A stretch of DNA of 64,000 nt from Dasyornis broadbenti (GCA_013397935.1 VZRN01001305.1:3385853-3449852); one strand, 5' to 3'. Counted from the first letter of the stretch, positions 11,250 through 24,770 are shown. A program made the numbers and translations. Notes: generated by a model from the sequence alone, not told the origin.

Positions 11250-14035
11250 CTATATATTCTGATTGCCTGATTTCATTTTCTAAGACAAGTTTAAAAATCT
11301 CCTTTGACTAGAAAAACTCAGAAATTTATACTAAAATGTGGGATGTATTACCATTTCCTGGGAAGCAATATTAAAGAGGAAAAAAGTTTTAACTTATAAT
11401 GCCATTTTTGTACCTTACTAAATTGCTTCTAGTGTGTATATCCTCCTTCATACAATAAATGTAGTAGAACAGGAATGGCTCATTATTATGCTGGGCAATG
11501 TCTTACACAGACTAATGTGACCATACTGATTATTCTAAAAATCATCCACAGTTCCTGATTTCCATTAGTGTACTTGCCGGTGGATGTGATTGCAGAGAAC
11601 ATTTGCATTTGTTTGGAGTTTTGGAGTTCAAACATCCTAACTCTTTCATAATATCTGCAAATTGGAGAGGTATAACATATCACTTAAATGTCACGTCTCT
11701 TTTAATTAGTGTCTCCCCAATTTACTCTGAACTTGTGAGATTATGGGACTATTTAGGATCTCAGTATTATCTCTATTACTTTAAATTCTCTTACTTAGCT
11801 GTTCATGCAGAAATGCCTGTGCCTTTCAGGGTGAATTTTTTTCTTTTGCTTAGCTTTGCTTTGTTGAACCTAGTCTCTGAGATTTTTGGATAGTTGTGAA
11901 AAGCATCTTTGTTTCAGTGGTAAAATGTGATTTTTATTCTGATCTGTCTGGGGATTAGTATATTTTCATTCTTCTCCTGGTATCAAGAAGAAAAAAACAG
12001 TTTTATGGCAAAACATACAATTCAAATATAAGCAATTAATTTTCATTATTTATTCCTTCAAGTGAAAAATGTCCTCAAGATATTCAGTCATTAGGATCTT
12101 TGTACAGGTTGGGACAATGCAGATACCCGTGAATAATAGTTGATGTAATTGTGTGTGTATTCATCATGTTAGCCTCACAAGGCCTGTCTTTTTTCTCTGG
12201 AAAATGAGATTTTTATCCGTAGACCACTGATTTCTCTTTTCTAATGGTCATTCAATATACTACTATGTAAGTAGTTTATTAATTATCATTCTTTATTCTC
12301 TAGGAAAATATTCTGTGTGTGCAGTGGGCACAAAATTCCTCAGTAAATGGACTAGATGTGCTATCACTTTTTTTTTTTTTCCCATAAATCCAGACCTGCT
12401 GATATTTTATCTGCTGGTACAAACCTAAAATGAAATTTCCATTATCAAATCTGCACAGAAAAAACCCCACCTTTGTCTGCCAGTTGCTCTTATAAACTGA
12501 CATGCTGAGAAGCCAGAAGGCTACATTGGGAAAGTGCTGGCTTTCTATTCAGTGGCTGGTCTTCTGCAGTGGGAATCCTGGATAATCATTCTAGTGTATA
12601 ATTTTTCTCTTTTTTTGATGGAAGTTAAGAATTCTGATTTATTATCCAGTAAAGTATATTAAGTGTAAAATAATTCTGTATTGAAATGGAGCAATTCAAA
12701 GGTATTTGATAGGACAGCCACAGCAGTGTAGCTAAGAAATAAAATGTGGATTGAATTGAAGGGGGAGGAATTGCTCCCTTTAGTTCATATTATAGCAGGA
12801 CAAGTGTCAGACTTGTAATGCATCAATCTCCTTGTTTCCATGGTTTACAATTTACAGAATCTCAAGAATATTGGATCGCTCTTATCTCGTATTTGAACAG
12901 GATGAATTTCAGTGCAGATACTGGTATATTATTCTGTGTTGGCCCTAGGACAAGCCAGAGCATGTGACTCTGGTTAAGTCTGTGTGTCAGTGCTGGTTTA
13001 TGGAACTGGTGTGGAAGTCAGTGGAGGTTTGAAAGTTGGAGGATGGTGGGGATTTTGTTGTTGTTGTCTTGGTTTTCTATCTCACTGCAAAGAGAAGCCT
13101 GAGAAGACTTCTGAAATAGGTGAAGTAAGCATTCAGAAAACACTAGTCATTCTATTATTCTTAGTAAATATGGTAATGCATCATAAATATGCCAAATTAT
13201 ATTCTTTTCATTTAATCAGCCATAGGAAAAATTAGATATTATCTTAAGGGTGAAAATGAAAGGTGGTACAGTATGCAGTTTGTAATATGAGTGGTTCAGA
13301 GTTGCTCAGCCATCATATTCTGCATCTGCTAGGAAGGGGTTCACACATGCTCCTTGTTTTAGGAACATAAGTATTTGGTTTCTCAGGAAGTCCCTTGGGA
13401 GATTAGACGTGGCCACAGCAGCAGTCTCAGAGTGTTTCCTTGATCTCCTTGCATCTGATAAGTGTTAATATGGATCAAAGTAAAGATTTGTTTACATAAT
13501 ACATGTGTATTTGTATTTTACCTTAAAATTGAAAGCAGAGGTTATAGCAGCCCAATTATCTCCAGATTTTTCAAGCATGTGCTAGCTTGATGCCTCTCTG
13601 TAATGCATTTTCTTTACTCATTCATCTCTTTCACCTGTGAGGGAAATGTAGTGGAGATGGTTGTACCCATTTCAGGTGCAAAGATCATAAAAAGTGTCAG
13701 TAAAAATCTTAGAACAAGATTGTAAAACCATTGTAAATTATCACCTTTGCATTTTAAAATTATAAGTATGTGGCTGTAATTCTCCTGGCATATTTCTTAA
13801 GTCTTTTAGTGATGTGTTGTCTTCTTCGCAGCATATATCTACGCAGACATGTCCCCCATGTTCACCTTATCTGCCACTTTGGTCAGTCCTAGGAGTGCTG
13901 TTGTGCTCTCAGTACTGTGTGAATTCCCAGTCTCTGACCCCACTGACAAAGCCCACAGCAAGTGGTGACTTCTGCATGTGACCTGAGTCTGTAACCATTT
14001 TAATAGTAGGACTACATAGATTGAATGAATCTCCC
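11250..14035. other. AT-rich non-coding sequence
   Basis: No gene is recognised. A T13 run lies at 12368-12380. Short open frames, such as 11603-11893, have no recognisable motif. Confidence 0.55.
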
Positions 14036-14560
14036 TCATGAGACCCCACCTGCATTACTGTGTCCAGGTCTGGGGTCATCAACACGAGAAGGACATGGAC
14101 CTGTTAGAGAGTGTCCAGAGGAGGGCCATGAAGATGGTCAGAGGTAAGGAGTACTTCTCCTGTGAAGACAGGCTGAGAGACTTGGGATTGTTCAGCTGCA
14201 AGAAGGGTAAGCTTTGGGGAGACCCTTCAGCAGTCTTGCAGTGCTTTAAGGGGGCTTAGAAAAAGGAGGGAGAGAGGGCCTTTGTTTTTGGGCACGTAGT
14301 GACAGGACAAGGGGCAATGGTTTTAAACTCGAAAAGGGTTTAGTTAGATGTTAGGAAGAAAACTTTTACCATTAGGGTGGTAAGGTACTGGAACAGGTTA
14401 CCCAGAGAAGCTGGGGAAGCCCCATCCCTGGAAATGTTCAAGGCCAGGTTGGATGGAGCTCTGAATAACCTGGTCTAGTGAGTGGCATCCTGGCGCACAG
14501 GAGGGGGTTTGGGATAAGATGATCATTAAAGTTTCTTTCAACCTTAACCTTTGGGACTGT
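14036..14560 (+). mobile_element. CR1 LINE, 5'-truncated 3' end, best-preserved copy
   Basis: A 5'-truncated avian CR1 copy of about 525 bp in plus orientation. It begins in the last part of the reverse-transcriptase coding region. In frame from 14038 the product reads MRPHLHYCVQVWGHQ and then KDMDLLESVQRRAMKMVRG, which is the recognisable C-terminal end of CR1 ORF2 with small disruptions afterwards. The 3' UTR follows, with 'gtgacaggacaaggggcaat' near 14299, 'tggaacaggttacccagaga' near 14389, 'ttcaaggccaggttggatgg' near 14437 and 'aacctggtctagtg' near 14467. It ends in a degenerate terminal repeat near 14560. It is inactive because of the truncation. Confidence 0.93.
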
Positions 14561-15984
14561 AATACCAATTATTTGGGACAAGGTTCAGTTTGTGCCGTTT
14601 GGGCACACAAGAAATACTATCTTGTTTGCAGTCCTGAAATTCAAGTTCAGTTAGTTACGCGCCCAACATATGTCAATATTTTATTTGGGACAATTTGCAA
14701 GCTCTATATAGTAAACATGAGATTATTCATATGTAGAAATCTCAGCACTTTCACTTAGACTTTAGACATATAGTTAAAGTAAATGCCTGAATGCTTCAAT
14801 GAGTTGAGAGTCATATAATCTTTCTAGCATTCAATGACAAATCTGACAAAAAACAATGTATTTTCCTTAAACTGTGCAATTACTATTATGTTATAGAGTT
14901 TAAACATTGGCAAACTTCCCATGAGCTATGTTTTTAAAGTGTGTTTTGTGACTCGATCACTTTACCTTAATATGAAGTCCCATTTTATATATGTAAGGAT
15001 TGAAAGCCATGTAATTTATTTGTTGTAATTTCTCAGCAAATGTTATTGTTGTCCAGAATACCATGGAGGAGAAACTCTTGCATGTTTAATTCCCTACCCC
15101 ACTTCCTACTCCTTCACTGGAATGCTGAACTATTGTTTACTGTAGCCAGTAAGATTAAGAATTGATATCTATAAAGCAGCATTCCTTCCAAGTGTCTCAT
15201 ACTTCATACTCACAGTCTTTGTTATAATTACAGATTAAAGGCAAGTTCCCTCTCTTCTCTCAAAGATCTCTGAAACTGTGCCTTATGTTACTCATAATTT
15301 TGAATGGTATTAAGTTAGATGGGTTTTATACCTAAAGGAATGATTTAAGGGAAGTAGTGAATAGCTCCACCAGACATAAAGTGAAAACATACACATCTAG
15401 TTCCAGTCACAGGAGCTTTTATGAAATAAAAATGTTGCAGTGGCAATACAAAGAGCAACATGCATTGAGATGTTAACTATTGAAGATACATCCCCTGAGT
15501 ACCTTCTGAAACAATTTAGTGACAAAGGATACCTCTATTTTTGGTTTTATTTGGTTGTTTTTTTTTTTTAAACCAATATTGTATAAGAAGTCATAAATGT
15601 TGCTTGAGTAAACAACAGTTATTTATAATTCCACAGGCTTTGCTGAGGAAGTACAGTAATTCCATGCGTGTTTCCATAAACATTTCTGTGATAATTTTTA
15701 TTTTTAAAAACTTTCTTAAGGTTTTTAAACCTTAACTCAATGAGATCGCTTTGAATACTGGTATTTAAATTATGCAGCATTTATTGTCTTAATTTAGAAT
15801 GTTATTCTGAGAGTACCACTCCCCATTTTCAGGTAATGAGTTTTGCCTCATTTCAACAAAATTTAATTGTGGTGCGGCATCAAATATAAAATGTTTACTT
15901 AGGTTTTATTTTTAACTTTTTTTTCTTTTTCTTTTTTTAATTACCTTTACTAAATGTATATTTTGTTGCATGCCATTATTCAGT
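14561..15984. other. AT-rich non-coding sequence
   Basis: No gene is recognised. A T12 run lies at 15558-15569, and a T-rich stretch at 15900-15940 precedes the second copy of the 248-bp repeat. Confidence 0.55.
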
Positions 15985-16232
15985 AGGAGAAAATGGATGT
16001 TCACACATTCTTCCTCTCCTTTTTAAAAAAATTTCTCTACAATGTATATGTATTATCCTGATATTATTAGAGAAATGTCTATATAAAAGAATAGATATAT
16101 GTGTTCTTCTGGGGAGATCCACAGATGTATAGTTTTTACTATAGGGAGGAAGAATCAACAATATCCTTGGCCATAAGGATTTCATCTGTGTTTCCACATT
16201 TGTTGAGATTATCATATGATTATAATGCACTG
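15985..16232 (+). repeat. 248-bp dispersed direct repeat, copy B
   Basis: Near-identical to 10855-11102, in the same orientation and with one visible substitution. The left flank (ending attcagt) and right flank (starting tatattta) are unrelated to the LTR sequence that surrounds copy A. No target-site duplication is visible. Copy B therefore holds only the middle of the LTR-borne block and neither LTR end. Confidence 0.9.
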
Positions 16233-19200
16233 TATATTTAATAAGCTTTAGGAATCTTTATTACAGTGAATGTGTGTGAACCTTAATACTTGAATATATT
16301 TAATCATAAATAATTGGGTTTTCCTCCCATTTTTCAAATTATTACTTGCACTGTACAATAATAGTTTATTACTGTTTTCTGATGGTTTATTACTGTTTTG
16401 ACTAAATGTTGTGGTATTTTTTTCTTCAAAGGTTTTTTCTTCAAAGACATATTGGCATATTTGATGTTTTACACCGTGATTTCATTGAGACTGACTCACT
16501 TCTTTGTCCTTTTTATATTGTGTCTTGTTTTATTTCTCCTAGTGTCAATAATAGTAGCTTTATTTTAGCTTATTTGGTAAAATTTTGCTATAGTTTTGTA
16601 TAATTTGCTGTATAAGACCTATTTTGTCAAAAAATTTTGAAGACTAATGTGTAAGAAAATATACTCTGGAACGAATTCAACTGTGACTTGTGTAAGTTGG
16701 TAGTTGTTCACCCTGTAAATCTGGTGAAGAATACTGAGCATGCAATAATCTATTCTAGTTTATGATAAGCACACAGTGCCAGCGAGGAGACACAAATGAA
16801 AACTTAAAGGTCTGAATCAATACCACTGAGACCAATGGGAAAATTTCGCTCAAGTTCTTAGATTAGTCTTAATGGAAATGCAGCACTCAAGTATTGGTGA
16901 TCTTGACATTTCAACTGACATGTGGAAACACACCATTCATTACCATAATTTTGCACAGGCTCGCAAAAGCAAATCCTCAAATCTGTTTGGGAAGGCCTTA
17001 TATAAGTTACTGAGAATATGGTTGCTTATCTTGTACATATATTCTGTTCAGGTTAGAGTTTGCATATGGACTACAGAGCGAATTCCATATGGTTGTCCAG
17101 GTCACATGAATTTTGCTCTCTGAAATGTTGTTCAATATTTTTCTTAAATATTTAAGTGGAAGGGAATTTTTTACATAATTTTCTTTATATGATAAAATTC
17201 TGTTTTGACTCAAAGTGTACTTATTTTTGGACTGTTCTAAAATTAAAAAAAGAGTTGAGTAATATGCAAAGCTGAAAACTATTACAGTAATGATTTGCGT
17301 GGCATTGTACTTTGCAGGCAGTGGTGCAGCACAAAGAATATTTAAATGATTTTCAAAGCACCGCATAAGAACTTTGTATTAAAGGTAAAATACTTTTCCA
17401 AGTGAGTAGTTAAAGGTCATTTCCATTTGGTCATCCTATACCTTTTCTTTTATGTTTACAGAGAATGTAGTCCATTGTATTCTCAATCCTTGCAGAAAAT
17501 AAATCAGGGGTCTTAGATATTTTTTGTTCATGATATATACCTACTTCATTCTTTAAGCTCCACTTACTCTTTCTGTGCATCAGAGTGTGGAGTTTTTTTA
17601 ATAATAAATTATTTGAACTGCTAAAGAGATGGTTCTGAAAGTTTTTTTTCCAACTGGAAAATGCACAGAACTTGTGTGGAAATAGAGCAGTCTGTAAAAA
17701 TTTATCTGAAAACATTATTCCAACTCAGGAATCATGTATTGACGTTTTCAAGGTTAATTTCTCACATAAATGACCTGTAAGAGGTATCTGAAAGTCGAAA
17801 TAACGTCCCTATAGCCTGTCTAGGTAGCTATGAGACTGAAATGGGCAGATAGACAGACAAGGAGTCATTTTTGTCTGGCTTCTCTCTTTTGTTTTCTGCA
17901 TGAAAATCTCAAAATGTGTTGAGTCCATTAAAGATTAGTGTAGGAAGTGCTTACGTTTCAAAATGCAGTATGGGGAATGAAACCCAGTTCCCTTCAAGCT
18001 CTATGAAATGTAACCATCTTTCAGGGGCTTTTGTGGTGGTGGTGGTGTTTTCTTTGGTCGTTGTTGTTGCTGTGTGGTTTTTTGTTGATTTTGTGGGTGT
18101 ATTTAATAGAACCAGGTTTTGTAACCCGAAGTGGGTAGGCATTCTGTAAATATTTATGTCCTAATGGTGTGATTTAGCCAAAATAGAACTGATCAGTAGA
18201 AAACTGATTCCTTACTTTATCCACCTTCTATAGGGTGGACTCCACCTATGTGTGGAATCTGGAGCTTCTGTCATGGTAAGAGCTTTAAAATGTAAACAAT
18301 CTATTTTAGTAATGTGCAAAGAAACTTCAGTTATTTGGCTTGATAGTGATATTGTTTTGGAGAATGTATGATTTATTGGGAAAGTTGTCTTATGTTTATT
18401 TTTTCTGGGTTAATTTTTTTTCCTTTGTTGTTATGGGGTATGTCCCTTTAACATAATTCAAGTAAATGCCTTTTGTATGGTCAATAAATACAGAGCTTTT
18501 AAAAGCCTTATAGGTTGCTATTGCTATTTTAAAATTGATAAATAAAACAGTTGATACAGAACTGTCATACCGATTATAAGATCTTAGGAGTCCTTATGTT
18601 TTCCTCTTACGGGATATACTGGTTATATCATTATTTCAGAAAAAGTAATTTTTTTCCTCAAACAGCTTTGAGTTTATGGGCTTTTCCTAGAGGAGGGCTC
18701 CTGTGGACATCCTGCATTCCATTTCTGAAGTATGACATCGAGCTCCTATGTCAGGTATTTTGCAAAAAGACCCAACACATGAGACCTACCATGCTACCCC
18801 TGGTACCCTTTATTTAAGTAAAAGGTTTAATTAATGCCTTGGAGAACTCTTCAATAATGTATGGATAATGATTTGGTAGGGATGGAGTACAGGAAGGAGG
18901 GCCAAGCTGACTTGTAATTGTTTCAGTCTGTTGGAAAGTCCTGTATTTCCCACAGGCATTTAGTGTATTATAGTGGTATATGGTTAGATGACAAAACTAA
19001 GTTTTTATAGTAGCTATCAAACTTTACTTTCTATTCAAAAAGGGTGAAATTAATTTCATTAAACAGTAGAAAGTAGAATGTGGAATATAAAATTCAAGCA
19101 CCTTTTTAAGTTTTTCATAGTGACTCATTAAAAATGAATGGAAATGGAAAGGCAGGAGTTCAAAAATTTCACCCTTTGGCAGTCTCTTTTCTGGTTTCTC

Positions 19201-19390
19201 TTGTTTTTTGTGGTGGATTGTAAAAATATGTGAAATGCTCTGAGGTGTGTTTTGTCTCAATTATTCCTTGTGGTATTGATACCTGAATTATATTCATATA
19301 GATAATTTACTCGTGTTCATCTGTAGGGCATTTTGTATACTGTCACATGTAAACGAAAATGCATACGAGTGATCCACTGAATACTGATTT
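16233..19390. other. AT-rich non-coding sequence with local tandem duplications
   Basis: No gene is recognised. Two adjacent short tandem duplications lie at 16364-16399 (gtttattactgtttt twice, 21-bp period) and 16418-16446 (ttttttcttcaaag twice, 15-bp period). A G/T-rich tract with GGT triplets lies at 18027-18100. Confidence 0.6.
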
Positions 19391-19690
19391 AATAGAATTG
19401 TAGAGTAATTCAGTTTGGAAGGGTCCCCAGGAGGTTTTTAGTCCAACCCACTTTTCAAAGCAGGGTTAGTCCTCAGGTCAGCCTGGGCTGCTCAGGGCTT
19501 GATCCAGCTAGATCCTGACAACCTTCAAGGCTGGAAAGGGTACAGCCTCTTTGGGCAGCCTGTTTATGAACTGACTGCCCTAACAGTGAGAAAGTATCAG
19601 GTTGATCAGGCATGATTTACCCTAGTAAGTCCATGCTGGCTGTTCTCAATCACCAAGTTTGGCATGTACTAAGCAATATGAAGGTTAAAT
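19391..19690 (-). mobile_element. CR1 LINE, 3'-end fragment in antisense orientation
   Basis: Read on the plus strand, this begins 'tagaattgtagagtaattca' then 'gtttggaagggtcc' and 'agtccaacccac', the reverse complement of the CR1 3' terminus. The interior blocks 'caaagcagggttagt', 'ttgatccagctagatcctga', 'tttgggcagcctgtttatga' and 'gtccatgctggctgttctca' follow in the order expected of an inverted CR1. The element is several hundred base pairs at most, strongly diverged, and loses recognisable similarity near 19690. No coding capacity remains. Confidence 0.85.
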
Positions 19691-22482
19691 AACTTCTCAA
19701 GTGCATGAAATGTGACAGATTTGTTAAGCTATTATCCTAGGAAGTATTTTCAGAGGAACCCTGGTGTACATTGGAAACACAAATGGAAACATTTTGAAGG
19801 TCTGCTGGGTACTATTGACCTTGTATTCTTTCTCTCAAATTCATAGTTTCTCCATGTCTTTGCATTTAATTTGTATTCCTGCTATGTAAAGTCCTAGGCA
19901 TGAGGGAAAGTGGGAAAATTTGTTATAGATGTTTTTTCACTAAAGAATGTGAATACTGTTTTTTTTTTTTTTTGTAGTTACTTCTAAAATTTCTGTCAGT
20001 GTCTTGTCGTCCTGAAATGTCCCTGAGCAAATGAAAATCTTTTACTTGGTACTGCAGTAAAAAGAATAGATATTTTAAGAAAGTCACGGTTATGCAACTG
20101 ATAAGCCTATCTAAAAGCGTGAATCTTCTTTGCTGTTAAGCAAGAAGCAGTTGTCTATAAAAGAGGCAATACTTCAATGAATATCTCTGTTTAATCAGCT
20201 TTCAGTGAGGTTTTATTAGAGGAAATATTAGAGTGGCTTAACAGCACAATACCTGCACTTACTTTTAATGTCCCATTCCTTCCTATTGCTCTTAGTTTTA
20301 TGACGTAGACCAACATGACATGACTAGACCCAATCTTCAGTGGAATGACATATTCTGTTTTGTGGTCAGATTGTGTAAGCCTCATGTCTCAACTGGGATA
20401 GAAACCTTAGTATTGAATATAGATGTACTTTACAGCCTGGCTGTCAAAGATATATGGCCCATAGTAGACCTAATATATTTTTTTTTTAATATATCTGAGG
20501 AAAGAATTAATGAAACCACATTTTAAAACTGATTTGGCAGTGGATTCTGTTAGCTATGGACAGAAATGAGAAAGAAGGTAAAGGAATGATCTGTAGTAAA
20601 TATTGAGGCAATCTCAAATAGAGAAATTATTAGGCACAAGGTCTTTAATGGGTTTATTTCTTTTCCACTTCATTTAAGCATTGTATAAATGTTAAATTAA
20701 TCTAAATAAAATCTGAAAAGAAGGTGGGACATAGAAGGTTTAAATATAGTAGATCTATTGTAGCTACCAAATCAATTCTATATAAGCAGACTTTTCTTTA
20801 AGTGTTTTTTTTTCAGTCTAGCTTTCAATGATATTTGTTGGGTGCAGTCAGGAGCAGCTAACCAAAAATATGAATATTTCTAATCTAGTATAGTATAGTG
20901 GTACCTGTGATAAAAAAGTGTCTGCTGGAGTTAACCTTCATTCATTATCATGGAATTAATGAGCTGAGTTTTATTACACCAGTAAAAATGCTGCCAGTTT
21001 AAGAAAGAATTTCTGTTTTATATAAAATAGAGTATATAAACCATATGTTGTATATGCTTAATGAGAAGCGTTTATATCTTGATTTTATATTTTGATTGAG
21101 AATGATTTCCCCCTGTCCCTTTTTGGACAGAAGGGGTTGCAGAGTCTTGCAGGCACGTTCTAGGTTAGTGAGTTATTCTGTTGCTCATTGTGCAGTTAAA
21201 TGAAATAACTGAAGAACACAGGAGTTACAGGCTGGTTGCAGTGCTGTTACTGTGCCTAATATATCTTACAAGACACCGAAATGCTGCCTGTGGGGGATAT
21301 TCCTAAGAACACATTTTCACAACTGTAACTCCACTTCCCTTTTTTCATGTGTGTCTCGTGGATTTTAGCTTTAATATATTTAGTAGGTTTTTCATTTCAT
21401 TTGTCCATTTAAAAAGTGCAGTGGATTCTATAGCTAATACAGAAGAAAAACCCAGAAAGGATACTTGTGAACACAGACAAAGCAGATAAATTACAAAGGC
21501 AACAGGGGTTTTCGGTTACTAAGCTATTTGGGCATGTAGTCAGAGACTCATCATGCAACCTTTATTTCTATTAATTGTTTTTATTCGGTTCATTCCTCAA
21601 GATTTACAAAATGAGAACAAGTAACTTATGTGGTGATTGAAATTAATTTTTTTAGTGTAAAAAAAATTGGAGGTAGAAGTTGAAAAATTGAGAGCTTATA
21701 TTTTTTCTGGATGAATAAATGTATTTGAACAAGGAAAAAGATGGTTATGGTTTGTGTAATCCTCTGTCACATGGATGTTACAATGTAAGATATTATTTTT
21801 AATTCTTCAACTTCTTTAGGACTAAAGTTATAACTTTGGAGAGTTACGTCTAATGATCCATCACTAATAGTAAACATTTGAGCAGCCTTAAGGGTTGATT
21901 TTAATTCATGGTGAAAAGAAACTGTTAAAAAGATTAGCTGTACAAAGGTAATTCAGGTCATATAAAATTGTTCTCAGATCCAGATAATTATTTTATTCTG
22001 GCCTTTTTAATAATTGAGTTGTGTACTACATCATTCTTTTCATTTCAAAAGTACCTGAAATGAACCTGAGAGAATAGTCCTAGTTGACTGTCATCTTAGT
22101 ACTGATTTGCCCCCATTCCCATTCTGTTTCTTGCCAGCTTGTGGCCTAATTCCAAGGTTTCAATTACATTGTTAGAGGAATAGAAGAAAGTGTCTTGTCA
22201 GTCAGCTGTTAGCAAGAGATACCAGAAATGCAAAATATCTTACATATTTGTACATTGGATTAGGGAGCAGAAATCATAGGTAGCAGTGAAGACTACGAAT
22301 GCATACACCCACTTACATTCTTTTTCATGAAAGAAGCAACTATATTCTCTTAAAATCAAATAAAACTCCCCCAAATACTTAACTGATGTTACTGCTGGCA
22401 TTTTTTAAGGTCTATTCCCTCTGCTGTGCTGCCACTGTCTTTTCTCAAGATACTGCTTTTCTCATTATGAATTTTTTTCCAG
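19691..22482. other. AT-rich non-coding sequence
   Basis: No gene is recognised. A T15 run lies at 19959-19973. A small C/G-rich hairpin (cccctgtcc against ggacagaagggg) lies near 21112-21136. Confidence 0.55.
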
Positions 22483-22603
22483 GGAAACAGGGAGAAGGAA
22501 ATTGAAAAAGTAGCAAGGCTAGTCTCTGAATTGGTTTTGCTGCTGCTCTTCAGAAGATTTGTTGAGATGGATCCAGAGTACCTGTTACCTTGCCAACAAT
22601 AAA
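22483..22603 (+). other. Candidate terminal-like exon (unidentified)
   Basis: A pyrimidine tract with AG (atttttttccag, ending 22482) is followed by a frame that stays open for 39 codons to TAA at 22600-22602. One base later comes a strong donor-like gtaagtg at 22604. The product begins GNREKEIEKVARLVSELV and has a leucine-rich middle. I recognise no family. A stop one base before a donor is odd for an ordinary coding exon but would suit an alternative, poison or non-coding exon. A 39-codon frame plus splice-like borders is expected by chance from time to time in 64 kb. Confidence 0.15.
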
Positions 22604-24770
22604 GTAAGTGTATACAAGTTCTTTTATTGGTAAATAAAGAGCTTAAATGGCTATTCCATCAGTCCAGATCTCTAGCGCAGTGTCTAGGTATGCAGGATCA
22701 TTACTTCTGTGAAGATAACCTTCTCTTCCTACAACAGAAACAGCTGTACAGAGCTTATAGTAAAGCTTTTTTTCAAAGGCAGAAAACTGACAAACTTGAA
22801 CAGCGGAAATCATTGGAAAAGGGATGAATGTAAAAAGGAAGGTTCTCTGTCAAGAAGAGTGGATGAGTTGGTCACCCTAAAAATAAATGACTTTGAAATA
22901 CAAGAGACATGCTGCCTGCTTACAGTGAAGAAATTTCATCCAGATATGGTTTAAATGACCCAAATCTAAGCCTTTTATACAAAATGGGACCCTTCTTTAC
23001 TAAAAACCAAAATTAAACTCCTGTGAGTAAGGGCTTATAAGAGAAACCAACAAACTACAGAAATGTAAGCAGGCATGATAATGAAAATTTTGTTCTGATT
23101 AGTAAGAAAGTTCGGCTAGATCATGAATACAGGTTGTTTGTTTGTTTGCTTGTTTTTGCTGAGGAATTGAAACTGTGTTGAATCTGTCATTCACTTTGAA
23201 TAATCAATTAAAAAAAATTATACTTTTTTCATTGAGTCAGTGAGTGCTGTTCTTTTAGTAAGAATTTTGTTCTGTGTTTCCCTGCAACTCCCCCTTCCCA
23301 TGTCATTTACTGTAAGAATGTGACCTCATTCTGGGTCATGATTCAGTTTAAGCTTTTAGTATGATTTTTATCATGGAAGAAAGGACAATATGTAATACAT
23401 CACAACATGAACAAGGTTATTTTCATGAAGATTATTTGCTGTAATTTTCCAGTAGCACTCTGGTAAAGAACCTTTATGGCTGCCATTAACCCTGAATACA
23501 GGGTTATTTTATCCTTCCTGAATTGCTGAAGGAGCTTTTAATGAAAAGAAAACCGTCTGCCTGGAGAAACTAGAAATGTCTGTTCATAACAAATGTTTAA
23601 AGGGCTGATAAACTCTCAAACTAAGACAGAGTAAACATGAATGATGTGTATAGTTATTATGTCACTGTAATTTGTTGAGAAGGGGTTGATGGACAAAACA
23701 TTTCTCATCTGTTTTTTCTATGGATTCTAAATCTGGCCTTGCAGAGTTCTACATCTTATCAGATAGCCAAACATTTCAAGAAATTTACCTTACAAGTCCA
23801 GAATCTAGGCCTATCTGTGCAGATGTACTGTAAATATTCTGCTCCACCAGAAGCGGCATTTCCTTAAGCATTTCAAGATGTCAGAAGTATTTTTAATAAT
23901 TAACAGAAAGTCTGTTAGAAAATGAGAAATGTAAACTACCTAGGCTTTTTAATGTATTGACAGCCCCGATGTTACAGGAAATAAGAGATTTTGCTGGCTT
24001 CATTGGTCTGTTCTGATCCATCAAAATCTCTGTAGAGGAATGATTATGTTGATTAGAAGTCTAATTACAATTCCTTTTTTTGAAATCTAATTGCTTGTAA
24101 AAGGTACAAGAATGAACAAGTAGGAGGTTGCTACCCTCTGTACATATTGGGTAAAATTCCAGCTGGCAGGGCACTGCTTTCCTCATCTCATTTGTCCTCT
24201 GTGATTTAGCCTTGATGTGAATATAATAGTAGCTTCTTTTATTTTCTGACTGATTTGGGTTCCACATTCTCTGGGAATTATTCCTGGTCTACAGAGATGT
24301 AAAGGAAAGAAAAACAGAACTGTAAGTCTCTTTTAAAAGAATCAGGGTGTTTTGGATATTTATATATATATATAATTGGTGGCTGATTCAGATTCATTGG
24401 AGGGGTTTTTTACCTTCTGCACTTAGGTCATGGCCTAAGAAGAATCTCTAGGAATAAAAAAATCTGCAGGACTTGGGAACAATGCGGTTACATGGGGGAG
24501 AGTGTTTCCAAGGTCATTCATCCCTCAGGTATGTAACTATGAATGGACTTAGTATTTTCATGTGGAAGGGAAGGACTGCAGAGTCAAGGAAACAACAGAA
24601 AAATAGTGTGAATTCTGCCAGAACTGAGTTTAGTGCCATAGGTTATCAAACCACTTTATGATGGTAAGACTATTCTCTTTCAGAAGTATCTGTGAGTCTA
24701 CAGCTTTATTGGAAAATGAGCAACAAAATTTGTGACAAAAGTAGTGGTGTAAATATTATTTGTAGATCTT
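22604..24770. other. AT-rich non-coding sequence
   Basis: No gene is recognised. A TTTG-type simple tract lies at 23134-23158 and a short TA dinucleotide run at 24360-24375. The overlapping open frames at 22627-22954 lack recognisable motifs. Confidence 0.55.

Noticed and set aside
10753..11250. 165-codon minus-strand open frame, the longest in the window
   Set aside because: It runs antisense through a probable LTR, and its middle is the 248-bp repeat found again at 15985-16232. It has no domain or motif, so it is chance coding capacity in repeat DNA.
14038..14259. 73-codon frame that looks like a protein
   Set aside because: It is the truncated C-terminal end of the CR1 reverse-transcriptase frame, covered by the CR1 entry, not a host gene.
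17007..17366. 119-codon minus-strand open frame
   Set aside because: No recognisable motif, AT-driven composition rich in Asn, Ile, Tyr and Lys, and no splice borders that I could support.
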